A stretch of 64,000 bases of DNA from the NCBI RefSeq assembly GCF_964204645.1, contig NC_134026.1:14100450-14164449 (forward strand), given 5' to 3'. The notes under the pieces are model-generated. The model searched no databases, had not been told where the DNA came from, and worked only from the letters and a program-made list of their open reading frames with translations. Made by a program: the position numbers and the translations under genes. The DNA comes from Tubulanus polymorphus (taxonomy: Eukaryota; Nemertea; Palaeonemertea; Tubulaniformes; Tubulanidae). Numbering within the stretch: position 1 is the stretch's first letter; the number at the start of each line of letters is the position of its first letter. Shown here one piece after another: positions 1-12,329 of this stretch.

Positions 1-1071
1 ATCAAGATGGCCGACTGGCAGCCATTGTTTTTGCCAAAATCAGCACTTTTTACACATTTTTGAACTTTTTGAGGGAAATTTTGAAGACGCTTTGATCAAT
101 TACCTTGATCTTTCGGATATATGTGAATCCCCCCAGGGCTCATCAACATAACAAAAATTGGGTCGGTCGGACTCAAGATGGCCGTCCTATGACCTTTTAA
201 GTGCCCAAAAATGTTAATTTTGGCCCGAATTCTGAGTCCTGTAGCTTCCTACTGGTTTGCCATTTCTCATTACAATTTGTGATGGGTGTTCTTTGGAAAG
301 GGATATTTTATACCTGAGACAGGTATTTTTCATCGGCCAATTATGACGCAATTGGCGGCCATCTTGGTGTCACCAGTACTCATTCGTAAGTGGGAAAGTT
401 TTTCCACATTATATTGATACCTAAGCGTATTTTGCTACCACAATCAATTAGAAAGTTGTAGCTCATAACGTGTTCTATGATTGTGGTGAGTTTATAGGTA
501 ATTGGAATTCGCATATGGCCACCAAGGGGCGTTGAATAATACAATATCTTAGCATTTCTTTATTATATTCGTACCTATGAATATTTTGTAACCACAATCA
601 ATTGGAAAGTTGTAGCTCATGACATCATCTATGATTGTTGCGAGTTTTAAGGACATAAGTTTTTCTATATGGTCACCAGGGGGCGTTGAATAGTAGAATA
701 ACTTAGTATTTCGTTATTATATTGGTACCTAGGCATATTTTGTTACCATGATCAATTGCAAAGTTGTAGTTCATGACATGTTCTATGATTGTGGTGAGTT
801 TCGAGGTCATTGGGTTTTGAATATGGTCACCAGGGGGCGTTGAATAGTAGAATGACTTAGTATTTCCATATTAAATTGGTAACGCGGCATATTTTGTTAT
901 CACAATCAATTACAAAACCGTAGCAGCTGACATGTTCTATGATTGTGGTGAGTTTTAAGGTCATTGGTTTTTGTGAATGGTCACCAGGGGGCGTTGAATA
1001 TTGAAATTGTTAGATTGTTGAGCATTTGAAACCACTTCCCAAGTGGGCATGGTGTCCCTGGACCCCTAGTT
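1..1071 (+). repeat. 154-bp-unit transposon-like repeat, copy 1 (cut by window edge)
   Basis: The sequence matches the complete copy at 19,207-20,783 from its internal part to its 3' end. It has four tandem units of about 154 bp, each ending in a CACCAGGGGGCGTTGAATA-like block (near 528, 685, 837 and 989). The 3' end is the shared CCCAAGTGGGCATGG...CCCCTAGTT. The 5' part lies outside the window. No protein is encoded, so it looks non-autonomous. Confidence 0.85.
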
Positions 1072-4000
1072 TTTCAGATTCATTGTCCTCAATCTCTGCT
1101 TCTGGATTCTGCTTAGGTGGGTTTTTTGGTTTACCTTTGTCAGCAATATGATGTTGGCATTGAGCCAATTCATGTAAAATTGCGGTACGTTTTTATGTGA
1201 GCATTCGTTTCATTGGTTCTCGTATTAAACGACGTATAATCGATGCGATTGAAGACATGGCGATCCTCCGTCGATGACATGGTCAACTGAGTTAAAATTC
1301 TACGAAAAAATTTTTGGCGGGAAAATTCTTAGCTCTTGGTCTCGCAATGACCTTGGTTGGGGGGCGTCGTCTCTACGAGCGAGTGGGATTGGCTGTTTTT
1401 GGGATATACGGGGAATTCCGGCGCTACTGAAATAATTATGGGAAAGCCATAGAATGGCGTACGTTTCATTGGACTAGGTGCCGTTCATGTGCGAATTTCA
1501 AATTCTCATTGCTGGTGAGGATGTAATCAGTTCACACATCCGCTATAGTTATTGTTTCATTTTAATACCCGGTGATTGTTTTGATTGACATTGAAGTGTA
1601 AGCGAACATTCTCTTACACGAGGCCTCCACTTGCGCGCGGAGTGCTACACGACACACAAGCTCGTACAGTACACAACTATTTTATTTTAGCGCGTGCATG
1701 TTTGACATGAAAATAGGCTGAGGATGAGCGCTGTGTTTTCTGTTTGATAGAATTTGTAATAAATTGTAATTTCTTGTGATCTGAAAATATTAAGCAGCAA
1801 ACTACAAGTATAGGTCGAGGTCTGAATATTGCAGTCGTAAATTCCAGGATTTAAAACGATCTAATAGCTATGGTGGCTGATTCGGGCCATGTAAAAAAAA
1901 TCACAAATGGTGCACATTTTTTTTAAAGACGGCTAAAAGTCGTTTTTCATGCAATAAAACGAAAATTACCATGTTAAAACGAGAAATTACCGCGTTAAAA
2001 CAAGAAAAAGTCATTTTATTGGCAATAAAACGAGAAAAAGTTGTTTTATTGCGTGATAAAACGAGAAAAAGTCGTTTTATCGCCGATAAAACGAACTTTT
2101 TCGTTTTATTGCCGCATTAAAACGAAAAATAGCGCTATAAAACGAAAATTACCACTGCCGACGTATGAGCTACATATGTTTGAATTCAAGTGTGAAAACA
2201 TGCCTTGACATGTGGCCTAATTGAAGTTTTCCAGGAAACTGGCAGTGTTCCAACAATCTGCCATTCATTCTCATAGTGACTATATTAAAGCTGGTAACGT
2301 AAAAGCACACACATTACTGTTTCATTTTTAACACAAGAAATGACGCGCTGGATGAAGTTATAATTTTTGAATAATTCTCGAAATCTACGCTTTTAGACAA
2401 ATTTCCCGTGCACAACTTAGATGATTTCTGCGGTATTGTTTCCATGTAAAAAAGGTGATAAATTTTTTTTTTTTTTTGCCCAAAAATTTAGCAATTCTAC
2501 TTACCTACTGACTCATCCTGAAAAGTTGAGTTGGTGTTACGGCAAACAGACAATTATTTTGGGATGGCCTTATTTGAATATTTTTTCGTATTGTGAAACA
2601 TATTTTTTTTTTAAATATTAAATAGTTTCCCTGCCACGCCTACCTGTACACTACAGAATTTTGGACGTGGACCGTAACCAAATGTATATCTTTGGTCTTG
2701 TTTGACTACAAAATAATTCTTTAAGAAAAATAAAATACAATATAAACTTGTGGAACTTTGAAATCATGAATTAAAAAGATTTTTCAAGCAATGCCCTTAT
2801 TCCAGCTTTCAAGGTAAACCACACTTTGCCCATGGGCAATTTTTTTTCAGTATTTCTGTCATTTCAATATGGGACGGAGGGCAAGTTATTGTGACAGTCG
2901 TTTTTCCGCAACCAATGCCAACGGTAACAAGATCGTAGGGTTTTCCATGGCTGGCCTAATAGATATCCTAACTTGACAAGCCCTGACAGTGTATTGAATA
3001 CTTTTTATTTCTGTTTTGATTAGGCAGAAACTAAATTGGTACATTTCTATTGTTTCAGATTTGTAAAATGGATGTTGAATGATACGTACAATCCCTATTC
3101 GGTTTCTATTTGTCTATACTACAGCAAACACCGGAATAGCTTCAAAATCGATACGCCACTGGATTAAGACAATTCTTATATGAAACAATCTAGTGGTACC
3201 AGCACGTGCAGTAGTGATAGATCGGACATTGAATTTCGCTCAGACTGCACATTTAAACAAAAGTTGAAGTTAATACAATTCAAGGCTCAATGGACTCACT
3301 GCTCGTCAACAACTTGTTTGCAATCAAACTGTTTTGCATTTTCAAAAATATCGAGAATCAGGTCGATTTTGATCTAATCACATGTTTTATTCAGCCACAT
3401 ATCTTCACTTCAAATCTAGAAAATAAAGAGCATGGTTCAAGGTTTATTTTGGGACCATAGAATTTGTTGTACAAGTTAGTTAAATGTCCAAGCTTATTCA
3501 TACTTTGCTAGTGATAACCTTTAAGTCCTAATAGCAATGACAGTCTTGGTGATTTTTTAAAACTTTTAAACAGGTCTTTAAGTATTATTGCTGAAATTTG
3601 TTATATCGTTACATTATTAACTGTGTTTGTAATGACAAATTATGTGTTATAATCAGGACTTTATGAAATTTTTCATTGAGAGATTTAATATTGCAATATT
3701 TTTGAAAATGCTTTCAATAAAGTTTGAATAAGTTGGACAACCATTTTTCGTCTTCTCTGTGAAGTTTTTGCTGTGTCTGTTATTCATCTGCTTCACTGAT
3801 ATGCAGTTTGAAACTGGAGTGGTTGGATAGAGCATCAAACATAAACCTCAAAAGGAATTACCAGCGAAAAGTTTTAGCTCATGTGGAACTGTCAGAAAAT
3901 ATCCCCAGAAAACAAGCATATTTTAAAATTAAGACATTATTGAATTCTAAATTACATTTCAGCACAAGTGGTGACATATATATTTGTTATACATGTAAGT

Positions 4001-4261
4001 GTAATTGATATATTTAAGAAACATTGATCCAGCCTGCCGGGCGAGGCAGGACCTGTCTTTTTCCCAAACTGGAACTTCGATTATCTCGACGAAGTCTCAA
4101 GGTCCATGGACCTCTTGTTCATTGAAAATTGTCGATAATTGATAACTTGCGACCGACTTCATTCACTTTTGCATCTAAGCTGGTCTGCAACTTCATTGCC
4201 TCCATGGTTGAGGAAAGAGCCCTGATGTCTGCTTCATCATGACTTTGGAGCATATTGTGTG
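1072..4261. other. Intergenic stretch without recognisable genes
   Basis: No supported gene was seen. Open frames here are short and AT-biased and show no family resemblance. The only structured part is the ATAAAACGA repeat cluster at 1,925-2,150. Confidence 0.5.
1925..2150. repeat. Cluster of direct and inverted ATAAAACGA repeats
   Basis: The motif ATAAAACGA, or its complement TCGTTTTAT, recurs about ten times in 220 bp in both orientations. Several copies pair as imperfect hairpins (for example around 2,000-2,110). It resembles, but does not match, the 31-bp minisatellite at 34-36 kb, which also has a GATAAAAC core. Confidence 0.7.
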
Positions 4262-4796
4262 GCCTAGCCAGCCCGGCCCGGCCAGTCCCCAGTTTGGCTA
4301 TCACTTGATATAATGCTTTTGCAAATATTGAAATTTGAATATGGTCGAGGATGAAAAACACTTTCTGTTGTTCTGTCCACTTTATACTCGTGTAAGAAAT
4401 ACCCTATTCGAAATGCTTCGCGGCGAATTCGTGGATATTGACCTAATATCTGACCATGAACTATTTATATTTTTAATGAGCATGAGCAACAATGACCATG
4501 AAATTTGTATTTTAGTCAGTAATTCAATTAGTTCCATTGCCGATATCAGGATGGCGTCAGGGATTTAAATAAATCTACTGGGGTCAATCTACTGTGCTGC
4601 CATCTTTGAACACATCCGGTCAACTTTTTCATGTTTTATCCGGTATATCTTTTCACATGTTTAATATGTTTTATAATTTGTCATCATTTTAACCATTTCT
4701 TTGTCTTGTTTAACTTTGTTGACGTGTCACTAAAATGTTTTATTGTAAAATTTATTAGTGTCAATGAAGTACTTGAATTGAATTGAATTGAATTAT
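4262..4796 (+). mobile_element. 3' end of a non-LTR retrotransposon
   Basis: The frame at 4,335-4,568 carries EDEKHFLLFCPLYTRVRNTLF, the pattern found near the C-terminus of ORF2 proteins of many animal LINEs. The frame stops at 4,566-4,568. About 200 bp of 3' untranslated sequence follow, ending in four TTGAA repeats (4,770-4,793), a typical simple-repeat tail. The reverse-transcriptase and endonuclease regions are missing, so this is a strongly 5'-truncated copy. Clade assignment is not possible from this fragment. Confidence 0.6.
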
Positions 4797-5123
4797 CCTC
4801 TTGAGTCTGGGTTGAAGTAGACATTATTGTCATTTAAGATAACTTGTTTATGTTATTCTGTATGAATTACGCATGTGTCTTTTATGTTGTATTTTCTTAT
4901 TTTAAAATTTGTAACTTTATTGAATTTGGGAATTTTATATGTAATAAGGTTCAATTAAGAATTGATTTGAATTGTCAGCTAATACACATGCTATCAGAGG
5001 ACACGGAGCCGTATATGACAGCTATGTTATTATAAATTGCTAATCTCATGAAACCCGCATACCCCTTATATCGAACATATTTTCTAAAACATTTGAATAT
5101 TGAAATTATATGTTTACACATTT

Positions 5124-5432
5124 TTAGCCCACTTGGGACTTTAGTCCCAGCGGGCTATTGCGTTCACTTTTCGTCGGTCGTCCGTCCGTAGACGGAATCC
5201 AGTTATTTTGGGAAGTTTTGAAGACGCTTCAAGGTAACGTCTTGATATTTGGGTTACACATGTATCTACCCTAGACACATCTTCAGCCCAAAAACTGGCC
5301 CTGTCAGAATCAAGATCAACATAACAAAAATTGGGTCGATCGGATTCAAGATGGCTGTCCTATGACCTTTTTAGTGCCCAAAAATCCTGTAGCTTCCTAC
5401 TGGTTTGCCATTTCTCATTACAATTTGTGATG

Positions 5433-5435
<3 letters not shown>
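5124..5435 (+). repeat. 154-bp-unit repeat, copy 2, left part
   Basis: It begins with the family's 5' stem-loop TAGCCCACTTGGGACTTTAG...CCCAGCGGGCTA. It continues to the ATGGGT at 5,430-5,435, where a LINE has inserted. The other part resumes at 7,031. Confidence 0.85.
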
Positions 5436-5479
<44 letters not shown>

Positions 5480-7030
5480 GTTCTTTTAAAGCGCTTTTCC
5501 GCAGTATCCCATGCTCAAAGCGCTATCTCCTGGAAATACTGCAAAAACAGGTATGTCTTTAGAGCGTTGCGAAAAGATCCTTCGTCAACTGTGGAACGAA
5601 TGGAAATGGGTAGTCTATTCCAAAGGTAGGTTGCACAGCTAGAAAAGGCACGGTCGCCATATTTGGATTTAGAACGAGGAACGTGTAAAGCAAAGCTGGT
5701 AGAAGAACGAGTGCGCCCCTCTACCCTACGTAGCAGATTTGACAAGTAAACTGGAGCAGATCCATGGATACAACGGTTTACGGTTGACAAGATCTTAAAC
5801 TCGATTCTAGCCTGGACAGGCAGCCAATGGAGTTCTATGAGAATAGGTTTTATTCTATCAAACTTCCTTTTACGACACACTAATCTGGCTGCCATATTTT
5901 GTACTCGCTGAAGAGGCGCTAATGTTTTTGCTAGTAGTCCGTAAAGTATTCCATTGTTAAAATCAAGACGGGACAGGACGAAAGCATGAACTAATTTTAT
6001 AGTGCTGTTTTGGTCCAAGAATCGGCGTATGCGACCAATTTTATACAAAGACGCGTAAGCAGCTTTACAAGTACGTTTAATATGCTCCTGCATAGTCATA
6101 CCCTGGTCCAACCAAGCCCCTAGGTCCTTAACAGACTCAGAGGTTGTAATCGGAACACCGTCTACTTCAATCTCAGGCACTCATCCAACTTTTCTCGTAG
6201 ACACAAGATTAACAGCCTCCGTCTTTGGAGGGTTCAGCGCGAGCTTATTAGCAGTAAGCCATGATTTAATATCCGTTATACAGGTCTCCATGTTTTTCAC
6301 CATTATGTCACGCTGCGATCACCGAGCGCAACCGAATCAATAAGCTGATAATCATCAGCAAACAGTTGATAATCCAAGGAATGATCACGCATCACATTGC
6401 TCAGCGGTAGGGTGTAGACAGTGAACAATATAGGGCCTAGCACTGATCCCTGCGGCACACCAAATTGGAGAGGAACGGATTCCGACAGTTGACCGGAGAT
6501 GTAGAGTGAAAGAGTTCTCCCCTGCAGATAGGATACAAACCAGCACAATGCCACATCACTCACTCCAATACACGTTCGGAGCCTTTCAAGCATGATAGTA
6601 TGGTCAACGGTATCATAAGCAGCGGTTCAATCCAATAACGTTAGAAGCACTTCATGGCCAGAGTCCAACGATGTAAGAATCTGGTCAGTTACTTTCATTA
6701 ATACCGACTCAGTACTATGGCCTCTTCGATACACCGATTGGTTCGGGTCGTAGAGACCGTTAAGTGTCATGTGAGTGATGAGACGCACAGCTGCAACACG
6801 TTCGATTAGCTTGGACAAATAGCTCAAGTTAGAAACAGGCCTGAAACTCCCGCGGGCATCCTTGTCCATTGAGGGTTTTTTGAGAAGTGGCTTCACAATC
6901 GCAAATTTCAAAGCAGTAGGAAACTGCCCACTCTCCAACGATTTATTTACTATGGACACTAACACAGGTAGTAATGACTCGATACACCCCTTTATTACAA
7001 CTGTTGGAATGGGGTCGAAAGAACAATATT
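5436..7030 (-). mobile_element. 5'-truncated CR1/L2-like LINE inserted in repeat copy 2
   Basis: This minus-strand non-LTR retrotransposon ends in an (ATT)n tail (+ strand 5,436-5,475), next to a GCGCTTT-containing 3' end common in LINEs of marine invertebrates. It is flanked by ATGGGT on both sides (5,430-5,435 and 7,031-7,036), which fits a short target-site duplication. Removing it rejoins the host repeat exactly as in the uninterrupted copy at 19.2 kb. The 5' end is lost within the reverse transcriptase, so the copy was dead on arrival. Confidence 0.85.
5515..6965 (-). pseudogene. LINE ORF2 reverse transcriptase, broken
   Basis: Three frame segments together cover most of a reverse transcriptase and the region behind it. 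Segment 6,965-6,627 holds FRPVSNLSYLSKLIERV and a RGHSTE-type block. Segment 6,593-6,303 holds FGVPQGSVLGPILF and the catalytic FADD (for YxDD). Segment 6,180-5,515 holds the LHWLPVQARIEFKI and LWNRLP blocks typical of CR1/L2/Jockey-like proteins. Frames change or stop between segments (around 6,600 and 6,190-6,300). No endonuclease domain remains. The fragments lie inside the inserted LINE and cannot encode a working protein. Confidence 0.85.
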
Positions 7031-7842
7031 ATGGGTATTCTTTGGAAAGGGATGTTTTATACCTGAGACAGGTATTTTTCATCAGCCAATTATGACGCAA
7101 TTGGCGGCCATCTTGGTGTCACCAGTACTCATTCGTAAGTGGGAAAAAGATTTTCCACATTATATTGATACCTAAGCGTATTTTGCTACCACAATCAATT
7201 AGAAAGTTGTAGCTCATAATGTGTTCTATGATTGTGGTGAGTTTCAAGGTAATTGGATTTCGTATATGGCCACCAGGGGGCATTGAATAATACAATATCT
7301 TAGCATTTCTTTATTATATTCGTACCTATGCAGATTATATTGATACCTAAGCATATTTTGTAACCACAATCAATTGGAAAGTTGTAGCTCATGACATCAT
7401 CTATGATTGTTGCGAGTTTTAAGGACATAAGTTTTTCTATATGGTCACCAGGGGGCGTTGAATAGTAGAATAACTTAGTATTTCCTTATTATATTGGTAC
7501 CTAGGCATATTTTGTTACCATGATCAATTGCAAAGTTGTAGTTCATGACATGTTCAATGATTGTGGTGAGTTTCGAGGTCATTGGGTTTCGAATATGGTC
7601 ACCAGGGGGCGTTGAATAGTAGAATGACTTAGTATTTCCATATTAAATTGGTAACGAGGCATATTTTGTTATCACAATCAATTACAAAATCGTAGCTGCT
7701 GACATGTTCTATGATTGTGGTGAGTTTCAAGGTCATTGGTTTTTGTAAATGGTCACCAGGGGGCGTTGAATGTTGAAATTGTTAGATTGTTGAGCATTTG
7801 AAACCACTTCCCAAGTGGGCATGGTGTCCCTGGACCACTAGT
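7031..7842 (+). repeat. 154-bp-unit repeat, copy 2, right part
   Basis: It resumes after the LINE at ATGGGTATTCTTTGG and contains four 154-bp-type units with GGCGTTGAATA-like ends (near 7,280, 7,457, 7,610 and 7,764). It ends at CACTAGTT. The first unit carries a short internal duplication around 7,330-7,350. Confidence 0.85.
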
Positions 7843-10015
7843 TATATTGACTGCTTGTAGCCGCCGATGAAATTCATGCCAGCCCTACACAGGTTGTAGA
7901 TAGCTTTGTCATTCCACCGGCATCCCCATGTCAGGGTCTTACTTTTATATCAGACTTCCAAATCGTGTATACATCCGCCATTTTGACTGAATGATCCGAT
8001 TTACTTATCATTTCTATTTATGCCTGCCGCTTCTGATATAATCATACATCCTTTACTATTACAATATGTCTTCTAATGTTATTCAATGCAATGTAACATT
8101 TCGACGTTCAAATAGAGCTCATTATATAATCACAGGAAGTCATTCTACATCTTTCTACATCTTCGTCAATAATATTTTGCCAAATAGCTTGTATGTGTAC
8201 ACATAGACCTGTGACGTTTTGCACATCGATTTACCGTTGTCGTTTGTAAAATGACGCTGAATGGTTAACATTGTTAAGGTTTAATGATGGTTTACGTTTT
8301 ATAAGGCGACAAAAAACTAGAATCCATCCCGACGAAGTTCACAACTCACTCTGCGACAATTGTATTGATTTCTCAGCTGTGTGCATAAAACGTTAGATGG
8401 CTAAATGGTACCTGGCATTAACCATCACTCTACTGAATTCATCACGTAGTTTAATCAATACCTCTTGAGCTGCCTTCTAGTGCGCTCGTGTCTTGTATGA
8501 TAGTCTGTTGAACGAGTCGTGGAAGAATGAAGAGTGCTGCAACTGATGAAGCGCAAGCAACAAAAAAGTTGTGTTAGAAATCTAATTTTGTATTCCATTT
8601 CATTAGTATTTTCTTGTTTTTGTGGTTCTCTTTCCATCATAATCTCGGCTTGATTACGTATGTACACACAGTGTAAAGCTACTTTTTTGTTTAGGAAGAA
8701 TTTTTCATTCAAAAACTACTCTACTGATGAGGAATCAATATTTTTCATAATCTATGAAAAAACTATGATTTTTGGAGGAGACTATTATCAAAACTACCCC
8801 AAATTTGTTTTTGGTGTTGAGAGGTCTAATTTTTATCATTTTTGGTTAGTAGATTCTTCATTGGCCAGAAATGATTGACACAATTTGAAGCAAAGTTGTA
8901 CAGTTTATCATGCTAATACTCCCTCTTCAGTTTCAAGGTCATGCAGATATCTATATGGCAAACATGTCATTTGAACATTTCTTTCATATTTCAAAGAAAT
9001 GTTTTTGATAGCACTTTTCAGAGGTTGGCAGCCCTGCCTTTATTTTAGCATTGGTTAACGTCTATGACATCATGCCAATCAGGGCCGCACTTTTTTGCCC
9101 GATCAAGATTATTTCTGAAGGCACATTTCGGTTGGTTGCTGTACATAAAATATAGGCCCTATTCATTGTATCTACTATGATGTATGTATTTTATCAATCG
9201 GAGGCAGACACGTGCGCGCGGCGACAGTAGTAATGTAAATAGGCTTCTACTGTTGCCATGCGCGTTCTTGGCGAATACCTTCACTTCAGATATTATACAC
9301 TGCCATGAGTTTTAGTGAGCATTCATCGGCGCATTTTAACTGCAATAATTCAGGGCTCAACCGGTAATGCGATTGTTATAGAATGAGGATGTGGCACATA
9401 GGAAATAGCCATTACCTCCCAAAATATAGTAGTCGTTCAAGATCGCTCTAAGTGCTTGGAAAACGCTTTTGATTTCTAGAATTTTCTCTGGGGAAGGCCC
9501 CCAACCCCCCCTCCCCCGGAATAGCTTCGCGTCTCAGGTGCTCGCGAGTGCCTGCTACACGTATGTAACTAAAAAAAAACCAGATTTTATAGGTCGGTTT
9601 TCTCATCTCTGCAAAGATGAATAGAATAAATCATTCTCTCGAGTCTACTCTATGTGCTACTGACATCATTGGCTAGCTAGTTTAGAAAATCAATACCACC
9701 TGCAGCACTCCTTACTGCGGTGTTTGTTGGAAAATCGATACTGCCAGCAGCACCCTGACTGTTCAGTATCCAGCTAACCGACAGATGAAAAATGGTGTCT
9801 TATATTTAGCTCTATATATGCTACGTGGTCTAGTGATTGTTTTAATGTAGAGAACAAGTGGCAATTTTTCCGCCAAAATACCTTCACTGATGATGTAGTT
9901 TCTTGTATACCTGTTAGAGGGCAGCAATTCCTTGCGGTGTAACTTTTTTAAAAAGTTTATTCATGTTTATTGGTAAAAGGGATGCAAAGAAATGAAAATT
10001 CCAATCAAGCAACTG
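7843..10015. other. Intergenic stretch without recognisable genes
   Basis: Nothing beyond short chance frames was seen. A small GC-rich patch near 9,205-9,260 has no coding signal. Confidence 0.45.
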
Positions 10016-10315
10016 TTTTTAGCCCACTTGGGACTTTAATCACAGCGGGGCTATTGCATTATCTTTTTGTCCGTCGTCCGTTCGTCCATCCGTAGACGGA
10101 ATCCAGTTATTTTGGGAAGTTTTTAAGACACTTCAATGTTATGTCTTGATATTTGTATTACACATGTATCTACCCTAGACACATCTTCAGCCCAAAAACT
10201 GGTCCTGTCAGAATCAAGATGGCCGACTGGCAGCCATTGTTGTTTGCCAAAATCAGCACTTATTAAACATTTTTGTGTTTTTTGAGGGAAATTTTGAAGA
10301 CGCGATGATCAATTG

Positions 10316-11201
10316 GGGGCCGGTTTCACGAAGCATAATTAACTTTAATTATAATTAGGACCTAAATCATGATTAAATTTCCTTAATCATGATTAGTTAA
10401 TTACGATTAAAATTCGGTTTCACGAAAGGGTTTAATTACAAAATTAACTAATTACATAATTAGGCAACTTAATTACAATTTAACTGTATCAAAATGGCGG
10501 AACTTTAGACAGCCATTTGCTGTCCAAGCATCAACAACCTTCCTTGTTTAGAGGAATAGAGAAATTCACTCCTTTGGGAGTTAAAGATTGCTCTGAAAGG
10601 TCTCAGGAACCAGTGGAAAAACTTAGCAAGATGTCTCAAAAGTTTTTAAATAGAAACTCACCTCCAGTCAGCAAAATAAAATCCTCGTAAATGGGGTTTA
10701 TTTCCGAGCAGCACTTTTTAACACTAACTCCATAGATATGTACTCTACTGACAGAAATCTATCATATGTATTGACAAAATCAATTAATTCAATACTTCTA
10801 AGTATGTGGTGGTCGTGCTGACAAAAACATAGGACGTTTGAAAATAAATCAATAGAATTTAGAGTATTGACATGCCTTTTTTACAAAAGGCAAAAAATCC
10901 AAACAATATTTGAGCCAAACAATCTGAAAAACTGAATAAGTGTAGGAATTGCCGTCGTCAATTAATAAACACCAAATTCCATGAATAATATCTGCAGCTT
11001 TTTGTTTTTAATAATAAACTAATGATGATTAAATGGTTTAATTACACTCTAGTGGAGAATTAAATTTTGTAATTAACTTAATTATAATTAAAGTTGATTA
11101 CGTTTTGTGAAACACCTAACTTGATTAAATCATGATAATTTACTCATGATTAGTGATTTAATCATAATTAAGGGTTAATTACGCTTTGTGAAACCGGCCC
11201 C
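10316..11201. mobile_element. 886-bp MITE with long terminal inverted repeats
   Basis: It begins GGGGGCCGGTTTCACGAAGC and ends with the inverse, ...TTGTGAAACCGGCCCC. Both subterminal zones are rich in TAATTA/TGATTA motifs in inverted arrangement over roughly 100 bp. No coding capacity is visible. The GGCCGGTTTCAC end recalls MITEs mobilised by PIF/Harbinger-like or similar transposases, but that assignment is an inference. A relative with the same end lies at 18,395-18,605. Confidence 0.75.
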
Positions 11202-11372
11202 TGGATCTTTCGTATGTATGTGAACCCCCAAGTGTCCATCAGCATAAGAAGAATTGGGTCAATCAGACTCAAGATGGCTGTAGTATGAACTTTTTGGGAT
11301 CAGCCTATTATGATGCAATTGGCGGCCATCTTGGTGTCATCAGTACTCATTTGTAGGCGGAAAAAAGTTTTC

Positions 11373-12220
11373 AGGCCAGCCGTAGGCTGAGCCTATTACT
11401 ATACAAATGGAGCGAATTTAAATGACATGGTTTCCAGAGCAAAGGCTCTTTGTCTGTGCAACTGAGCATATAATCATACAAATCATTCATTAAAACATTA
11501 TCCATTCTCCAAACTCTACGTAGCTGAATTTTGAAAGAGGGCCTCGTTAAAATTTATATGAGCTTTTTCGCGAATATCTGATCGCAAGAATATCGGTTTT
11601 GAAAAGCCAATCAGAAAGCAAAGACTCCTCTATGATTGGCTTAGCCGCAGAAATCAGCAGGTGTTCACATGAACCCGCAGTATCGTCTACCGTTTAACTT
11701 CCTGGTTTTATTTTTAGATCTAAAGTTGTATTTCAAGATCGATTTCTGTGAAAGCTTTAGTTGATTTGGGTTTTGAGAGGAATATTTTTATTAGCACTAC
11801 AGAAAATATCGTTGACAATTGTGCAAAGTCCAGAAAAAATAGCTTTTTCTTAAATCGGAAAGATGACCTTGATATGCTAATTAGCCATGTGCTCAAATAC
11901 AAATTCAATCAAATTTTATTTAGCAAAAAATATCAAATCCAATTCAATTTTGTTTTATTGAGCAAATTTCAGAAAATTTAATTCTATTCTACATTAAAAT
12001 CAATAAGACCAAGGGAAAAGATTTATCTGAGGTGTTTGTTCCTGCCAGATCCAGTCGCTGTCTGTGCTACTTATGTATTCTACGATTGTATTGTGTAAAT
12101 TATTAGGTATTGACTCTCAGCTGGGAGTGTATTACGACAAATTTAACCCACAGAATGCATCATCATGTACCATTTTATGAAAAGCTGACAGGCTGGCCAT
12201 AGTGCCCCTTGGGGTTTTTG
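11373..12220. mobile_element. Short non-coding insertion in repeat copy 3
   Basis: The boundaries are set by comparison with copy 4 of the host repeat. The insert starts near CAGGCCAGCCGTAGGC and ends near GGCTGGCCATAGTGCC, so it has a short inverted GGCCAGCC terminus. GTTTT-type sequence flanks both sides. The internal frames are overlapping and AT-rich and resemble no known family. Confidence 0.55.
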
Positions 12221-12329
12221 TTCTACATTATATTGATACCTAAGCATATTTTGTTAGCACAATCAATTGGAAAGTTGTAGGTCATAACGTGTTCTATGAT
12301 TCTATGAGTTGTTTGTTTTAATGGTATTA

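Noticed and set aside
4119-4361. 80-codon minus-strand frame with a helical, charged C-terminus
   Set aside because: No splice sites, no family and overlap with the LINE 3' end; could not be supported.
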